In this document: positions 8,471 through 18,808 of the stretch, in pieces | Layout of the letters: each line of letters opens with the position of its first letter | Position numbering within the stretch: the first letter of the stretch is position 1 | Assembly: GCF_008123515.1 (NCBI RefSeq) | Contig: NZ_VSSR01000007.1 | Coordinates: 62,001-126,000 of the forward strand | Source: Bradyrhizobium cytisi | Lineage (GTDB): Bacteria; Pseudomonadota; Alphaproteobacteria; Rhizobiales; Xanthobacteraceae | Reading direction: 5' to 3' | DNA: 64,000 nucleotides | The notes under the pieces: model-generated | Told to the model about the DNA's origin: nothing | Database searches by the model: none | The model's input: the letters and a program-made list of their open reading frames with translations, nothing else | Translations under genes and position numbers: made by a program

Positions 8471-9217
8471 TCAGTAGGTCGCCCGTCCCCCGGAAATATC
8501 AAAGACCGCGCCGGTGGAGAAGGCACAGTCTTCGGATGCAAGCCACGCGGCCATCGCGGCGAGCTCTTCCACCAGCACGAAGCGCGCTTTGGGGATTTTC
8601 GCCAGCATGAAATCGATATGCTGCTGCGTCATCTGGTCGAAGATCGCGGTTTTCGCCGCCGCCGGCGTCACCGCATTCACGAGAATGTCATGGGCGGCGA
8701 GCTCCTTGCCGAGCGACTTCGTCAGCGCGATCAGTCCGGCCTTGGACGCCGAATAGTGCGAGGCGTTCGGATTGCCTTCCTTGCCGGCGATCGAGGCGAT
8801 GTTCACGATCCGCCCGTATTTCTGCTTGAGCATCACAGGCACGATGGCCTTGCAGACGATGAAGGGGCCGTCGAGGTTGATGCGCAGCACCTTGCGCCAT
8901 TCCTCGAGATCGGTCTCCCAGACCGGCTTGTTGACGCCGGCGATGCCGGCATTGTTGACGAGGATGTCGATCTTGCCGAAGGCGGCAAGCGTCGCGTCGC
9001 GCGCCTGATCGACGCCGGCGGTGTCGGTGACGTCGACCTTGAAGACACGGGCGTTGTCGCCGATCTCCTTCGCCGTCTTCTCGGCCAGCGCGGCGTCGAA
9101 ATCCCAGATCGCGACCCTGGCGCCGGAAGCTACGAAGCGCTCGGCGATCGCGCGGCCAAAACCCTGCGCGCCGCCGGTGATGACAGCGACGCGGCCGTTG
9201 AGATCAATCTTGTTCAT
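8471..9217 (-). CDS. SDR family NAD(P)-dependent oxidoreductase (sugar locus)
   Basis: 248-residue classical short-chain dehydrogenase. Cofactor motif TGGAQGFGRA near residue 15, NNAGIAG, and catalytic Ser/Tyr/Lys in VNIASIAG and HYSASKAG. The C-terminal DISGGRATY is common for rhizobial FabG-like SDRs. Placed 21 bp downstream of a second SDR and with a XylD-like dehydratase, it is probably the sugar 1-dehydrogenase or a later sugar-acid dehydrogenase; the sequence does not decide which, and it does not closely resemble Caulobacter XylB as I remember it. Confidence 0.9.
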   Translation of the reverse strand: MNKIDLNGRVAVITGGAQGFGRAIAERFVASGARVAIWDFDAALAEKTAKEIGDNARVFKVDVTDTAGVDQARDATLAAFGKIDILVNNAGIAGVNKPVWETDLEEWRKVLRINLDGPFIVCKAIVPVMLKQKYGRIVNIASIAGKEGNPNASHYSASKAGLIALTKSLGKELAAHDILVNAVTPAAAKTAIFDQMTQQHIDFMLAKIPKARFVLVEELAAMAAWLASEDCAFSTGAVFDISGGRATY

Positions 9218-9238
9218 GAGATGTGATCCCCGGAGTGA

Positions 9239-9970
9239 TCAGAGCATGTAGCCGCCGTCGACGACGAGGTCGACGCCGGTGGTGAAGGCGCTTTCGTCAC
9301 TGCCGAGATAGACCGCCATGGACGCGATCTCGTCGGCGGTGCCGAGCCGGCCCATCTTCTGGCGGGAGACGAACATCTCTTTGCCCTGCGGCCCTTGGGC
9401 TGCGGCGCGATCAAGCATCGACGGCGTCTCGACAGTGCCGGGGCAGATCGCGTTGCAGCGGATGCCCTTGGTGATGAAGTCGAGCGCGACGGCGCGGGTC
9501 AGCAACGACACCGCGGCCTTCGAGGAGCTGTAGACATAACGGTTCGCCGGCGGCCGCAGCGCCGCGCAGGACGAGATGTTAACGATGCTGCCGCCACCGC
9601 CGGCCAGCATATCCGGCAAGAATGCCCTGATCGTCCGGTGCATCGACTTGACGTTGAGGTCGAACGAGAAATCGAAATCCTCTTCCGTGCACTCCAGGAT
9701 GGTGCCGTGATGCACGAAGCCGGCGGCATTGAGCAGGATATCGATCTTGCCGATACGCTTGGCGAAGGCGTTGACGTCGGCGGTGTTGCGCACGTCGAGC
9801 TTTGCGGTCTCGGCGATGCCTTCCTTGGTCAGGCCCGCGATGCCGGCCTCGTTGATGTCGGTGGCGATGACGGTTGCGCCTTCACGCGCGAATGCGAGGG
9901 CGCATGCGCGCCCGATGCCTGCGGCTGCAGCCGTGATGACGGCGCGCTTACCCTTGAGGCGGTCTGCCAT
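9239..9970 (-). CDS. SDR oxidoreductase of DHRS6 / 2-keto-3-deoxy-L-fuconate dehydrogenase type
   Basis: 243-residue SDR. The ATG at 9970 is chosen because AGGGAG lies 7-8 bp before it; the ATG at 9991 would include this ribosome site in the coding region. It resembles the DHRS6 (BDH2) group strongly: ITAAAAGIGRACALAFAREG, the unusual AAGFVHHGTILECTEEDFDF, YSSSKAA catalytic Tyr/Lys, and IRCNAICPGTVETPSM. In bacteria this group includes 2-keto-3-deoxy-L-fuconate dehydrogenase of non-phosphorylating sugar pathways (known from Xanthomonas), which fits the adjacent dehydratase. Substrate assignment is inference. Confidence 0.88.
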   Translation of the reverse strand: MADRLKGKRAVITAAAAGIGRACALAFAREGATVIATDINEAGIAGLTKEGIAETAKLDVRNTADVNAFAKRIGKIDILLNAAGFVHHGTILECTEEDFDFSFDLNVKSMHRTIRAFLPDMLAGGGGSIVNISSCAALRPPANRYVYSSSKAAVSLLTRAVALDFITKGIRCNAICPGTVETPSMLDRAAAQGPQGKEMFVSRQKMGRLGTADEIASMAVYLGSDESAFTTGVDLVVDGGYML

Positions 9971-10007
9971 GTTATTCTCCCTTGTGTTCATTCGAATGCC
10001 AACCCCA

Positions 10008-10126
10008 CGTCATTGCGAGGAGCCCGCGACAAAATTGCAAGGCAATTTTGCGCTGGTGCGACGAAGCAATCCAGGACTGTCTCCGCGGAGATATCTCTGG
10101 ATTGCTTCGCTTCGCTCGCAATGACG
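10008..10126. repeat. REP-like dispersed inverted repeat (CGTCATTGCGAG family), copy A
   Basis: Begins CGTCATTGCGAG and ends CTCGCAATGACG, with GAAGCAATCCAG and CTGGATTGCTTCGC forming inner arms. Same family as the copies at 32253, 44657 and 63673. This one sits between the dehydratase and the SDR genes, inside a putative minus-strand operon, where its stem could stabilise or attenuate the transcript. Confidence 0.85.
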
Positions 10127-10135
10127 GTGTGGCTG

Positions 10136-11965
10136 CTAGTGATTATCCCGCGCCACACCGAAGGTGCCGGCGACGTTCTGGTAGCGTGTGGCGATCTCCA
10201 CGCAGGCGCCGGTGGCGTGCTGGCCAACCGTGTTGCGATAGAGCTCCTGCCACGGCGTCTGGTTCGCCGGATGCTTGAAGCCGCCATTGGCCTTCAGCTC
10301 GGCGTGGCGCTTCTTCAGCTCGTCGTCCGAGATCAGGATATTGGCGCTGCCCTTGTTGAGGTCGATGCGGACCTTGTCGCCGGTCTTGAGGATCGCGAGC
10401 CCGCCGTTGGCGGCCGCTTCCGGTGAGGCATTGAGGATCGACGGCGAGCCCGAGGTGCCCGACTGGCGGCCGTCGCCGATGCAGGGCAGGGAGTGGATGC
10501 CGCGCTTGATCAGGGCGGCCGGCGGCTGCATGTTCACGACCTCGGCGCCGCCGGGATAGCCGATCGGGCCGGTGCCGCGGATGAACAGCACGCAGCGCTC
10601 GTCGATGTCGAGCGAGGCATCGTCGATCCGCGCGTGATAATCCTCCGGACCCTCGAACACGATGGCGCGGCCCTCGAAGGCGTTGAGATCCCCGGGGCTG
10701 CTCAAGTAGCGGTCGCGGAATTCCTTGGAGATCACAGAGGTCTTCATGATCGCGGAATCGAACAGATTGCCCCTCAGCACCAGGAAGCCCGCATCCTTCA
10801 CCAGCGGCTTGTCATAGGCCCGGATCACGTCGTTATCGGGCTTGGGCGCATCCTTGCAGTTCTCGCCGATGCCGCGGCCATTCACGGTGACCGCGTCCTC
10901 ATGGATGCGCTTGTGCTTCATCAATTCGCGCACCACGGCCGGCACGCCGCCGGCGCGGTGGAATTCCTCGCCGAGATAGAAGCCGGCCGGCTGCATGTTG
11001 ACCAGCAGCGGCACGTCGTGGCCGAATTTCTGCCAGTCGTCGATCGACAGCTCTACGCCGATGTGGCGGGCCAGCGCATTGATGTGGATCGGCGCGTTGG
11101 TCGAGCCGCCGATCGCCGAGTTGATGACAATGCAGTTCTCGAACGCCTTGCGGGTCAGGATGTCCGACGGCTTGAGGTCTTCCCAGACCATCTCGACGGC
11201 GCGCTTGCCGGTCTCGTAGGCGATCTGGCCGCGCTCGCGGTAGGGGGCGGGGATGGCCGCGCAGCCCGGCAGCGAGAAGCCGAGCGCTTCGGCGAGCCCG
11301 TTCATGGTCGAGGCCGTGCCCATGGTGTTGCAATGGCCGACCGAGGGCGCCGAGGACGCCACGATCTCCATGAACTCTTCATAATCGATCTCGCCGGCGG
11401 CAAGCCGCTCGCGCGACTTCCAGACGATGGTGCCGGAGCCGGTGCGCTCGCCGGCATGCCAGCCGTTGAGCATCGGGCCGCCCGACAGCACGATCGCGGG
11501 CAGGTTCACGGTCGCCGCCGCCATCATGCAGGCCGGGGTGGTCTTGTCGCAGCCGGTGGTCAGCACCACGCCGTCGAGCGGATAGCCGTAGAGGATCTCG
11601 ACCAGGCCGAGATAAGCGAGGTTGCGGTCGAGCGCGGCGGTCGGGCGCTTGCCGGTCTCCTGGATCGGGTGGGTCGGGAATTCCATCGCAATGCCGCCGG
11701 CCTCGCGGATGCCTTCGCGGACGCGGTGGGCCAGCTCGATATGATGCCGGTTGCAGGGGGAGAGGTCGTTGCCGGTCTGGGCGATGCCGATGATCGGCTT
11801 GCCGGACTGCAGCTCTGAGCGGGTGAGGCCGTAGTTCAGATAGCGCTCCATGTAGAGCGCCGTCATCCCCGGATTATGCGGGTTGTTGAACCATTCCTGC
11901 GAGCGAAGGTGGCGGCGGGTGCCGTTACCGGCGGGCGCATGCCCATTGGTTGGCTTTTTTGTCAT
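10136..11965 (-). CDS. xylD: IlvD/Edd family sugar-acid dehydratase, XylD-like (D-xylonate dehydratase type)
   Basis: 609-residue iron-sulfur dehydratase converting an aldonate to its 2-keto-3-deoxy acid. The cluster cysteines are in [23 protein letters not shown] and [14 protein letters not shown]. The N-terminus ([20 protein letters not shown]) and blocks such as [13 protein letters not shown] and [20 protein letters not shown] match the Caulobacter XylD group rather than dihydroxyacid dehydratase. The ATG at 11965 is chosen because AAGGAG precedes it; the ATG at 11980 overlaps that ribosome site. First gene downstream of lacI, with a LacI-type operator 139 bp upstream. Other aldonates (arabonate, fuconate, galactonate) are possible substrates. 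Confidence 0.9.
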   Translation of the reverse strand: MTKKPTNGHAPAGNGTRRHLRSQEWFNNPHNPGMTALYMERYLNYGLTRSELQSGKPIIGIAQTGNDLSPCNRHHIELAHRVREGIREAGGIAMEFPTHPIQETGKRPTAALDRNLAYLGLVEILYGYPLDGVVLTTGCDKTTPACMMAAATVNLPAIVLSGGPMLNGWHAGERTGSGTIVWKSRERLAAGEIDYEEFMEIVASSAPSVGHCNTMGTASTMNGLAEALGFSLPGCAAIPAPYRERGQIAYETGKRAVEMVWEDLKPSDILTRKAFENCIVINSAIGGSTNAPIHINALARHIGVELSIDDWQKFGHDVPLLVNMQPAGFYLGEEFHRAGGVPAVVRELMKHKRIHEDAVTVNGRGIGENCKDAPKPDNDVIRAYDKPLVKDAGFLVLRGNLFDSAIMKTSVISKEFRDRYLSSPGDLNAFEGRAIVFEGPEDYHARIDDASLDIDERCVLFIRGTGPIGYPGGAEVVNMQPPAALIKRGIHSLPCIGDGRQSGTSGSPSILNASPEAAANGGLAILKTGDKVRIDLNKGSANILISDDELKKRHAELKANGGFKHPANQTPWQELYRNTVGQHATGACVEIATRYQNVAGTFGVARDNH

Positions 11966-12085
11966 TGGTTTCTCCTTCAATGCAAACGCGCGGACCGACG
12001 TCCGGGATGTCGATCGATGCGATGCCCGGCAGCGCGAGCATGTAACGACGGCCCGCCTGCTGGCGAACGTTTCCTCACAAATGCG

Positions 12086-12117
12086 ATACTACTCATGGGT
12101 CGTTGGTAACGCTATCA
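12086..12117 (-). promoter_or_regulatory. LacI-type operator O2 (12104-12117) and possible -10 for the xylD arm
   Basis: TGGTAACGCTATCA at 12104-12117 is a 14-bp imperfect palindrome of the class bound by LacI/GalR regulators (10 of 14 positions symmetric). It lies inside the last codons of lacI. A -10-like TAGTAT (minus strand, 12091-12086) follows, placing the operator over the -35 region of a possible promoter for the dehydratase operon. Confidence 0.6.
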
Positions 12118-13190
12118 TTTTGTATGACTGGCGCCCATTCCGCCGCGCGCGGGCCGGCTGCGGGTCGCTGCGTCTGCGAGCTCTGCCGCTCGATCACGGT
12201 AAAGCCGAGATCGAGCACGGGCTCTTGGGGACGCTTGCCTTCGATCGCCTCGATCAGCATCGCGGCAGCGGCGCTGCCCATTTCGTAACGGTTGGTCCGC
12301 ACACTCGTTAGCGTCGGCACCGAGGAGGCCATGAATTCGAGGTCGTTGAAGCCGACGATCGCGATCTGCTCGGGGACCGCGATCTCCCGGCGCCGGCATT
12401 CGAAGAGCACGCCGAGCGCGAGGTCGTCATTGGCGCAGAACACCGAGTCGATGCCGGACTCGCGCGCGAGCAGATCGGCGAACAGCGCGCCGCCCAGCGT
12501 CACCGAGGTCGGCGTCGCCGTCGTCACGATCAGTCTTTGGTCGAACAGGCCGGCGTCCTTCATGGCCGCGACATAGCCGTCGAGCCGGCGCTGCACCCGC
12601 GGGTCCATGCGTGCGCCGACGAAGCCGACCTTGCGGTGGCCCTGCGCGAACAAATGAGCAATCGCCGCGCGCGCTGCATCATAATGGGAAAAGCCGATCA
12701 TCATGTCGACCGGGTTGGGCCCGATCTCCATGATCTGCACGATCGGGCAGTCGGCCGCCTCCAGCATCGCGCGCGATTCCGTGGTCTGGTCGATGCCTGT
12801 GACGATCAGTCCCGCCGGCTTCTGCGCCAGAAACAGGCGCAACAGCTTCTCCTCCTGGAGAATGGAGTAGCGTGTGTTGGACAATTGGATCGAGTAGGGG
12901 CTGCCTTCGAAAGCGTCATAGATGCCGCGCAGCACGTCGGAGAACACGTTGTTGGTCAGTGACGGAATCAAGACACCGATCACCTCGGTGCGCTGCGAGG
13001 CCAGCGCGCGTGCCGCCAGGTTGGGAACATAGCCGAGCTCCTGGGCCGCGCTTTCGACCCGCGTCCGCTTGGCGACCGAGAGCGCCTCGGGATTGCGGAA
13101 GAAACGGGAGGCGGTAATCGGGCTGACGCCGGCGAGCTCGGCGACTTCTGCCAGCCGAATCTTGCCAGACTTGGTGCGCTTTCGACCCAT
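12093..13190 (-). CDS. LacI family transcriptional regulator of the sugar-acid locus
   Basis: 365-residue LacI/GalR repressor. N-terminal helix-turn-helix IRLAEVAELAGVSPITASRF at residues about 11-30, hinge with LAARALASQRTEVIGVLIPS, then a periplasmic-binding-protein-like sensor domain (SVFCANDDLALGVLFECR, IVGFNDLEFMASSVPTLTSV). It lies between two divergent arms, the dehydratase operon downstream on the same strand and the ABC-importer operon on the other. Similar palindromes upstream of itself (13233) and within its 3' end (12104) make it the likely local regulator and probably autoregulated. The effector is unknown, presumably a sugar or keto-deoxy acid. Confidence 0.93.
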   Translation of the reverse strand: MGRKRTKSGKIRLAEVAELAGVSPITASRFFRNPEALSVAKRTRVESAAQELGYVPNLAARALASQRTEVIGVLIPSLTNNVFSDVLRGIYDAFEGSPYSIQLSNTRYSILQEEKLLRLFLAQKPAGLIVTGIDQTTESRAMLEAADCPIVQIMEIGPNPVDMMIGFSHYDAARAAIAHLFAQGHRKVGFVGARMDPRVQRRLDGYVAAMKDAGLFDQRLIVTTATPTSVTLGGALFADLLARESGIDSVFCANDDLALGVLFECRRREIAVPEQIAIVGFNDLEFMASSVPTLTSVRTNRYEMGSAAAAMLIEAIEGKRPQEPVLDLGFTVIERQSSQTQRPAAGPRAAEWAPVIQNDSVTNDP

Positions 13191-13231
13191 TTGTTGCTCT
13201 TAACACGGCCACTCCCGCAAACAAAGGATCG

Positions 13232-13260
13232 TTGACAGCGCTACCAGCAACGACTAACCA
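13232..13260 (+). promoter_or_regulatory. Promoter with LacI-type operator O1 for the ABC importer operon
   Basis: TTGACA at 13232-13237, a 17-bp spacer and TAACCA at 13255-13260 form a sigma-70-like promoter pointing at the ABC genes. TGACAGCGCTACCA at 13233-13246 is a 14-bp LacI/GalR-type palindrome with AGCGCT core overlapping the -35. It is also 43 bp upstream of the lacI start, consistent with autoregulation. Confidence 0.6.
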
Positions 13261-13395
13261 AAGACAAATTGCCAAAGCCGCACAAACTGCTGACAATGTC
13301 GCCTGTTAAGAAGGGCTTCGGGTCGGCGAAGTTCAGAAAAAACAAGACGGTGGCGGCGCCACAGTTGCGTCGTCTAAGTCGGAGGAGGGAGCTAG

Positions 13396-14457
<1,062 letters not shown>

Positions 14458-14513
14458 CGGCGTTTCGTGACGTAAGACGACCAAATACAAATATAAAATT
14501 CAGGGAGAGAACG

Positions 14514-15827
14514 ATGAGCCATTTCGACAGGCGTAGTGTGCTTAAAGCCAGCCTGGGCGGCGCAGCTTTGCTCGCTGGCCCAGGGATCGTCCCGGTCCGT
14601 GCTGCGGAGTGGACCAACACGCCGGAGCCGAATGCCTCCATTCGCGTGTTGCGCTGGAAGCAGTTCATCCAGGCCGAGTTCGACAAGTTCGCCGAGCAGA
14701 CCAAGAAGTTCTCCGAGAAGACCGGCGTCAAGGTGAAGCTCGAGGCCGAGAGCTGGGAAGACATCCGGCCGAAGGCCGCGGTTGCCGCCAATGTCGGCGC
14801 GGGCCCCGATCTCATCGTCGGTACGCTCGACGATCCCTTCAAATTCCCCGAGAAGCTGATCGACATGACTGACATTGCCGATTATCTCGGCAAGCAGTAT
14901 GGCGGCTGGTATCCCGTTGCCGAGCGCTACGGCAAGAAGGGCAACAGCTGGATCGCCATTCCGCAAGGCGCGACCGGCGGCTGCCTGAACTACCGCATCA
15001 GCCACGTGAAGGCCGCGGGCTTCGACGAATTTCCCAAGGACACTGACGGCTTCCTCAAGCTGTGCCAGGCCCTGAAGAAGAACAACACGCCGGCCGGCTT
15101 CGCGCTCGGCCATGCCACGGGCGACGCCAACGGCTGGTGCCAGTGGGCGCTGTGGGCGTTCGGCGGCAAGGTCGTCAACGACAAGAACGAGGTCGTGATC
15201 GACTCGCCGGAGACGATCGCTGCTATCGAATACGTCAAGCAGCTCTATGCGACGTTCATTCCGGGCGTGCTGTCGTGGAACGACTCGAACAACAACAAGG
15301 CGTTCCTGAACGGCGAGCTCAGTCTCACCCTGAACGGCATCTCGATCTGGACCGTCGGCAAGAACTCCACCGATCCCAAGCAGCAGGAGATCGCCAAGGA
15401 CATGAATCACGCGCCGATGCCGATCGGGCCCGTGGGCGTGTCGACCGAGCAGCAGAACGTCCTGGTCTACTACGGCTACAAGCACTCGAAGTATCCGAAG
15501 GCGGTCAAGGAATTCATCAAGTTCATGATGGACAAGGAGAACTACGACGCGTGGGAGGTCGCCTCCAACGGCTACGTCTCGCCGCCGCTCCCGGCCTATA
15601 ACGACAACCCGGTCTGGACCTCCGATCCCAAGATCACGCCGTATCGCGACTGCCTGAAGCGTTGCCGCGACAACGGCTATGCCGGCGATCTCGGCTACGC
15701 CTCGGCCGCCGTGATGGGCGACTTCGTCGTGGTCGACATGTTCGCGGAAGCCGCCTCCGGACAGGCCACGCCGAAGGAAGCTGCCGCCCGCGCCGCCGAG
15801 CGTGCCAAGCGCTACTACCAGGTCTGA
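14514..15827 (+). CDS. Sugar ABC transporter substrate-binding protein, Tat signal
   Basis: 437-residue periplasmic binding protein of the extracellular family 1 type. The N-terminus has a twin-arginine signal (FDRRSVLKASLGGAALLAGP) with cleavage near VRAA. The mature domain has IRVLRWKQFIQAEFDKFAEQ and AKDMNHAPMPIGPVGVSTEQ and is of normal length. A good ribosome site (AGGGAG) precedes the ATG. It captures the ligand for the two permeases that follow. The ligand is not readable from sequence; the locus suggests a pentose/hexose or sugar acid. Confidence 0.93.
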   Translation: MSHFDRRSVLKASLGGAALLAGPGIVPVRAAEWTNTPEPNASIRVLRWKQFIQAEFDKFAEQTKKFSEKTGVKVKLEAESWEDIRPKAAVAANVGAGPDLIVGTLDDPFKFPEKLIDMTDIADYLGKQYGGWYPVAERYGKKGNSWIAIPQGATGGCLNYRISHVKAAGFDEFPKDTDGFLKLCQALKKNNTPAGFALGHATGDANGWCQWALWAFGGKVVNDKNEVVIDSPETIAAIEYVKQLYATFIPGVLSWNDSNNNKAFLNGELSLTLNGISIWTVGKNSTDPKQQEIAKDMNHAPMPIGPVGVSTEQQNVLVYYGYKHSKYPKAVKEFIKFMMDKENYDAWEVASNGYVSPPLPAYNDNPVWTSDPKITPYRDCLKRCRDNGYAGDLGYASAAVMGDFVVVDMFAEAASGQATPKEAAARAAERAKRYYQV

Positions 15828-15895
15828 TCAGCCACAGCCGGCGGCGTCCAGTTCGCTGGGCGCCGCCGTCGTCGTTTCCGTGAGGGGAGTCCGAC

Positions 15896-16843
15896 ATGGC
15901 AGTTATGGCCGAGCCCGTCGCCGCGCAGGTCAAGCGCAGCAGCCTGTGGTCCAGAGCATTCGAAAGCCGAAACTTTCTCGGCGCGATGTTCATGGTGCCG
16001 GCAATCGCCATCCTCATTCTGTTTCTGGCTTATCCTCTGTTGCTGGGGTTGTGGCTCGGCATGACGGATACCAAGATCGGGGGCGTCGGCCGTTACATCG
16101 GCTTCGCAAACTTCGTCTCGCTGGCAAAGGACTCCGTGTTCTGGCTGTCGGTGTTCAACACGATTTTCTACACGGTGGCCGCCAGCGTCGTGAAATTCGC
16201 GATCGGGCTTTACCTGGCGCTGCTGCTCAACGAGCGGCTGCCGTTCAAGTCGATGATCCGGGCGATCGTGCTGTTGCCCTTCGTGGTGCCGACGGTGCTC
16301 TCGGCGATCGCGTTCTGGTGGATCTATGACAGCCAGTTCTCGATTATTTCCTGGGTGCTGATCAAGGCCGGCCTGATCACGCACTACATCGACTTCCTCG
16401 GCGATCCCTGGAATGCGCGCTGGTCGGTGGTCGTGGCCAATATCTGGCGCGGCGTGCCCTTCGTGGCGATCACGCTGCTCGCGGGATTGCAGACCATCTC
16501 GCCCTCGCTCTATGAGGCCGCCAACCTCGACGGCGCCACCAATCTGCAGCGCTTCCGACACATCACGCTGCCGATGCTCTCGCCGATCATCGCGGTCGTG
16601 ATGACGTTCTCGGTGCTGATGACCTTCACCGACTTCCAGCTGATCTACACCATTACCCGCGGCGGGCCGATCAACGCCACGCACCTGATGGCGACGCTGT
16701 CGTTCCAGCGCGCCATCACCGGCGGCAATCTCGGCGAGGGCGCGGCGATCTCGAACGCAATGATCCCGTTCCTGGTCGCGGCGATCCTGTTGAGCTTCTT
16801 CGGGCTTCAGCGCTCCCGCTGGCAGCAGGGCGGAAGGGACTGA
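15896..16843 (+). CDS. Sugar ABC transporter permease (MalF-like)
   Basis: 315-residue inner-membrane permease with six predicted helices (e.g. FMVPAIAILILFLAYPLLLG, IRAIVLLPFVVPTVLSAIAF). The EAA loop that contacts the ATPase is seen as YEAANLDGATNLQRFRHITL. The ATG at 15896 follows GAGGGGAGT. Forms the channel with the next gene, which starts 2 bp after its stop. Confidence 0.94.
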   Translation: MAVMAEPVAAQVKRSSLWSRAFESRNFLGAMFMVPAIAILILFLAYPLLLGLWLGMTDTKIGGVGRYIGFANFVSLAKDSVFWLSVFNTIFYTVAASVVKFAIGLYLALLLNERLPFKSMIRAIVLLPFVVPTVLSAIAFWWIYDSQFSIISWVLIKAGLITHYIDFLGDPWNARWSVVVANIWRGVPFVAITLLAGLQTISPSLYEAANLDGATNLQRFRHITLPMLSPIIAVVMTFSVLMTFTDFQLIYTITRGGPINATHLMATLSFQRAITGGNLGEGAAISNAMIPFLVAAILLSFFGLQRSRWQQGGRD

Positions 16844-16845
16844 CC

Positions 16846-17721
16846 ATGAGCACAGCGGACGACCAAAGCGTCGGAATGGACTACCTGGAAAGTTTTCCGC
16901 GGAAGTTTCTCCGCGTCTACCTTCCGCTCGGCCTGATCATGGTCTTCCTGCTGTTCCCGTTCTACTGGATGACGGTCGCGACCTTCAAGCCGGATGCGGA
17001 AATGTACGACTACGAGAAGTACAATCCGTTCTGGATCTTGCATCCGACGTTCGAGCACATCACAAAACTGTTCTTCGAGACCGACTATCCGCTGTGGATG
17101 TGGAACACCATCATCGTCTCGGTGTCCTCGACCTTCATCTCGCTGTTCGCCAGCGTCTGCGCGGCCTATGCAATCGAGCGCCTGCGTTACAAGGGCTCGC
17201 GCTATGTCGGCCTGGCGATCTTCCTCGGCTATCTCGTCCCGCCCTCGATCCTGTTCATTCCGCTGGCCGCGATCGTGTTCCAGCTCGGCTTGTTCGACGG
17301 CAATCTGGCGCTGATCCTGACCTATCCGACCTTCCTGATCCCGTTCTGCACCTGGCTCCTGATGGGCTATTTCCGCACCATTCCCTACGAGCTTGAGGAA
17401 TGCGCGCTGATCGACGGGGCGACGCGGCTCCAGATCCTGACCAAGATCACGCTGCCGCTGTCGCTGCCGGGGGTGATCTCGGCGGGCATCTTCGCCTTCA
17501 CACTGTCCTGGAACGAGTTCATCTACGCGCTGACCTTCATCTCCTCGTCGGAAAACAAGACGATTCCCGTCGGGGCCATCACCGAGCTCGTCAATGGCGA
17601 CGTCTACCATTGGGGTGCCCTGATGGCGGCGGCCCTGACCGGCTCGGTCCCCGTAGTTATCCTTTATTCCTTCTTCGTAGAGTACTATGTGTCGGCGATG
17701 ACCGGCGCCGTGAAGGAATGA
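16846..17721 (+). CDS. Sugar ABC transporter permease (MalG-like)
   Basis: 291-residue second permease. N-terminal helix LPLGLIMVFLLFPFYWMTVA, MalG-type EAA loop (YELEECALIDGATRLQILTK) and the terminal helix VPVVILYSFFVEYYVSAMTG typical of CUT1 MalG homologues. Completes an importer of one ATPase, one binding protein and two permeases. Confidence 0.94.
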   Translation: MSTADDQSVGMDYLESFPRKFLRVYLPLGLIMVFLLFPFYWMTVATFKPDAEMYDYEKYNPFWILHPTFEHITKLFFETDYPLWMWNTIIVSVSSTFISLFASVCAAYAIERLRYKGSRYVGLAIFLGYLVPPSILFIPLAAIVFQLGLFDGNLALILTYPTFLIPFCTWLLMGYFRTIPYELEECALIDGATRLQILTKITLPLSLPGVISAGIFAFTLSWNEFIYALTFISSSENKTIPVGAITELVNGDVYHWGALMAAALTGSVPVVILYSFFVEYYVSAMTGAVKE

Positions 17722-17738
17722 TCGCGGGGCCTGCCTGA

Positions 17739-17786
17739 GAACGCGCCAAAAACGTCCCAAAAGGGGCTTTCAAGAGCGGCGCGTTC
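17739..17786 (+). promoter_or_regulatory. Nested inverted repeat between permease and denD genes
   Basis: Perfect 9-bp arms GAACGCGCC (17739-17747) and GGCGCGTTC (17778-17786) enclose a small CCC-AAAA-GGG hairpin. It lies in the 97-bp gap after the importer genes. It lacks a T-run, so it may be an mRNA-processing or stability element separating importer from enzyme genes. Confidence 0.4.
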
Positions 17787-17818
17787 CGGCCAATAAGCCA
17801 ATAAGAAGGAGTAGGCTC

Positions 17819-18805
17819 TTGCACATTCTGGTTCTGGGCGCTGCCGGCATGGTCGGCCGCAAATTGTGTGAACGGCTATTGCGCGACGGCCGGCTCGGCA
17901 AGAGCGACATCACCAAGCTTACCATGCACGACGTGGTCGAGCCCAAGAAGCCGGAGAAGGCCGGTTTTCCCGTCGAGACCGTCTCGGGCGATTTTGCCGT
18001 CCCGGGTGCCGCCGAAAAGCTGATCGCCGGCCGCCCCGACGTAATCTTCCATCTCGCTGCGATCGTCTCGGGCGAAGCCGAGCTCGATTTCGACAAGGGC
18101 TACCGCATCAATCTCGACGGCACGCGGATGCTGCTGGATGCCGTCCGCCTCGTCGGCGGCGGCTACAAGCCGCGTGTGGTGTTCACGTCCTCGATCGCGG
18201 TGTTCGGTGCGCCGTTTCCGGATGCGATCGGCGACGAGTTCTTCCACACGCCGCTGCTCAGCTACGGCACCCAGAAAGCGATCGGCGAGCTGCTGCTTGC
18301 GGATTATTCGCGCCGTGGCTTCCTCGACGGCATCGGCATTCGCCTGCCGACCATCTGCATCCGTCCCGGCCTGCCCAACAAAGCGGCTTCGGGCTTCTTC
18401 TCCAACATTCTGCGCGAGCCGCTCGCCGGCAAGGAAGCGGTCCTCCCGGTGTCCGAGGACGTCCGCCACTGGCACGCCACGCCGCGCTCGGCCGTCGGCT
18501 TCCTGCTTCACGCCGGCACCATGGATCTCGGCAAGGTCGGTCCGCGCCGTAACCTGACCATGCCGGGCCTCTCGGCCACGGTCGGTGAGCAGATCGCCGC
18601 GCTCAGGCGTGTCGCCGGCGACAAGGTCGCGGCGCGCATCAAGCATGAGCTCGATCCGTTCATCGCAGGCATCGTCGGCGGCTGGCCGCGCAATTTCGAG
18701 GCGAATCGGGCGCGCGAGCTCGGCTTCACCACCGAAGAGAAGAGCTTCGACGATATCATCCGCATTCACATCGACGACGAGCTCGGCGGCAATTTCGTCG
18801 CCTGA
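17819..18805 (+). CDS. denD: DenD-type NAD-dependent dehydrogenase (D-erythronate dehydrogenase family)
   Basis: 328-residue extended SDR. Starts with TTG at 17819, supported by AAGGAG seven bases upstream and no nearby ATG. The GxxGxxG cofactor motif is LGAAGMVGRKL at the N-terminus; catalytic residues appear in FTSSIAVFG and LLSYGTQKAIGE. The sequence matches the DenD family, known to oxidise D-erythronate at C2; rhizobial members may use other aldonates. In this locus it would act on an intermediate of the imported sugar. The adjoining kinase is PfkB type and not the DUF1537 kinase of the classical denD clusters. Confidence 0.82.
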   Translation: MHILVLGAAGMVGRKLCERLLRDGRLGKSDITKLTMHDVVEPKKPEKAGFPVETVSGDFAVPGAAEKLIAGRPDVIFHLAAIVSGEAELDFDKGYRINLDGTRMLLDAVRLVGGGYKPRVVFTSSIAVFGAPFPDAIGDEFFHTPLLSYGTQKAIGELLLADYSRRGFLDGIGIRLPTICIRPGLPNKAASGFFSNILREPLAGKEAVLPVSEDVRHWHATPRSAVGFLLHAGTMDLGKVGPRRNLTMPGLSATVGEQIAALRRVAGDKVAARIKHELDPFIAGIVGGWPRNFEANRARELGFTTEEKSFDDIIRIHIDDELGGNFVA

Positions 18806-18808
18806 TCG

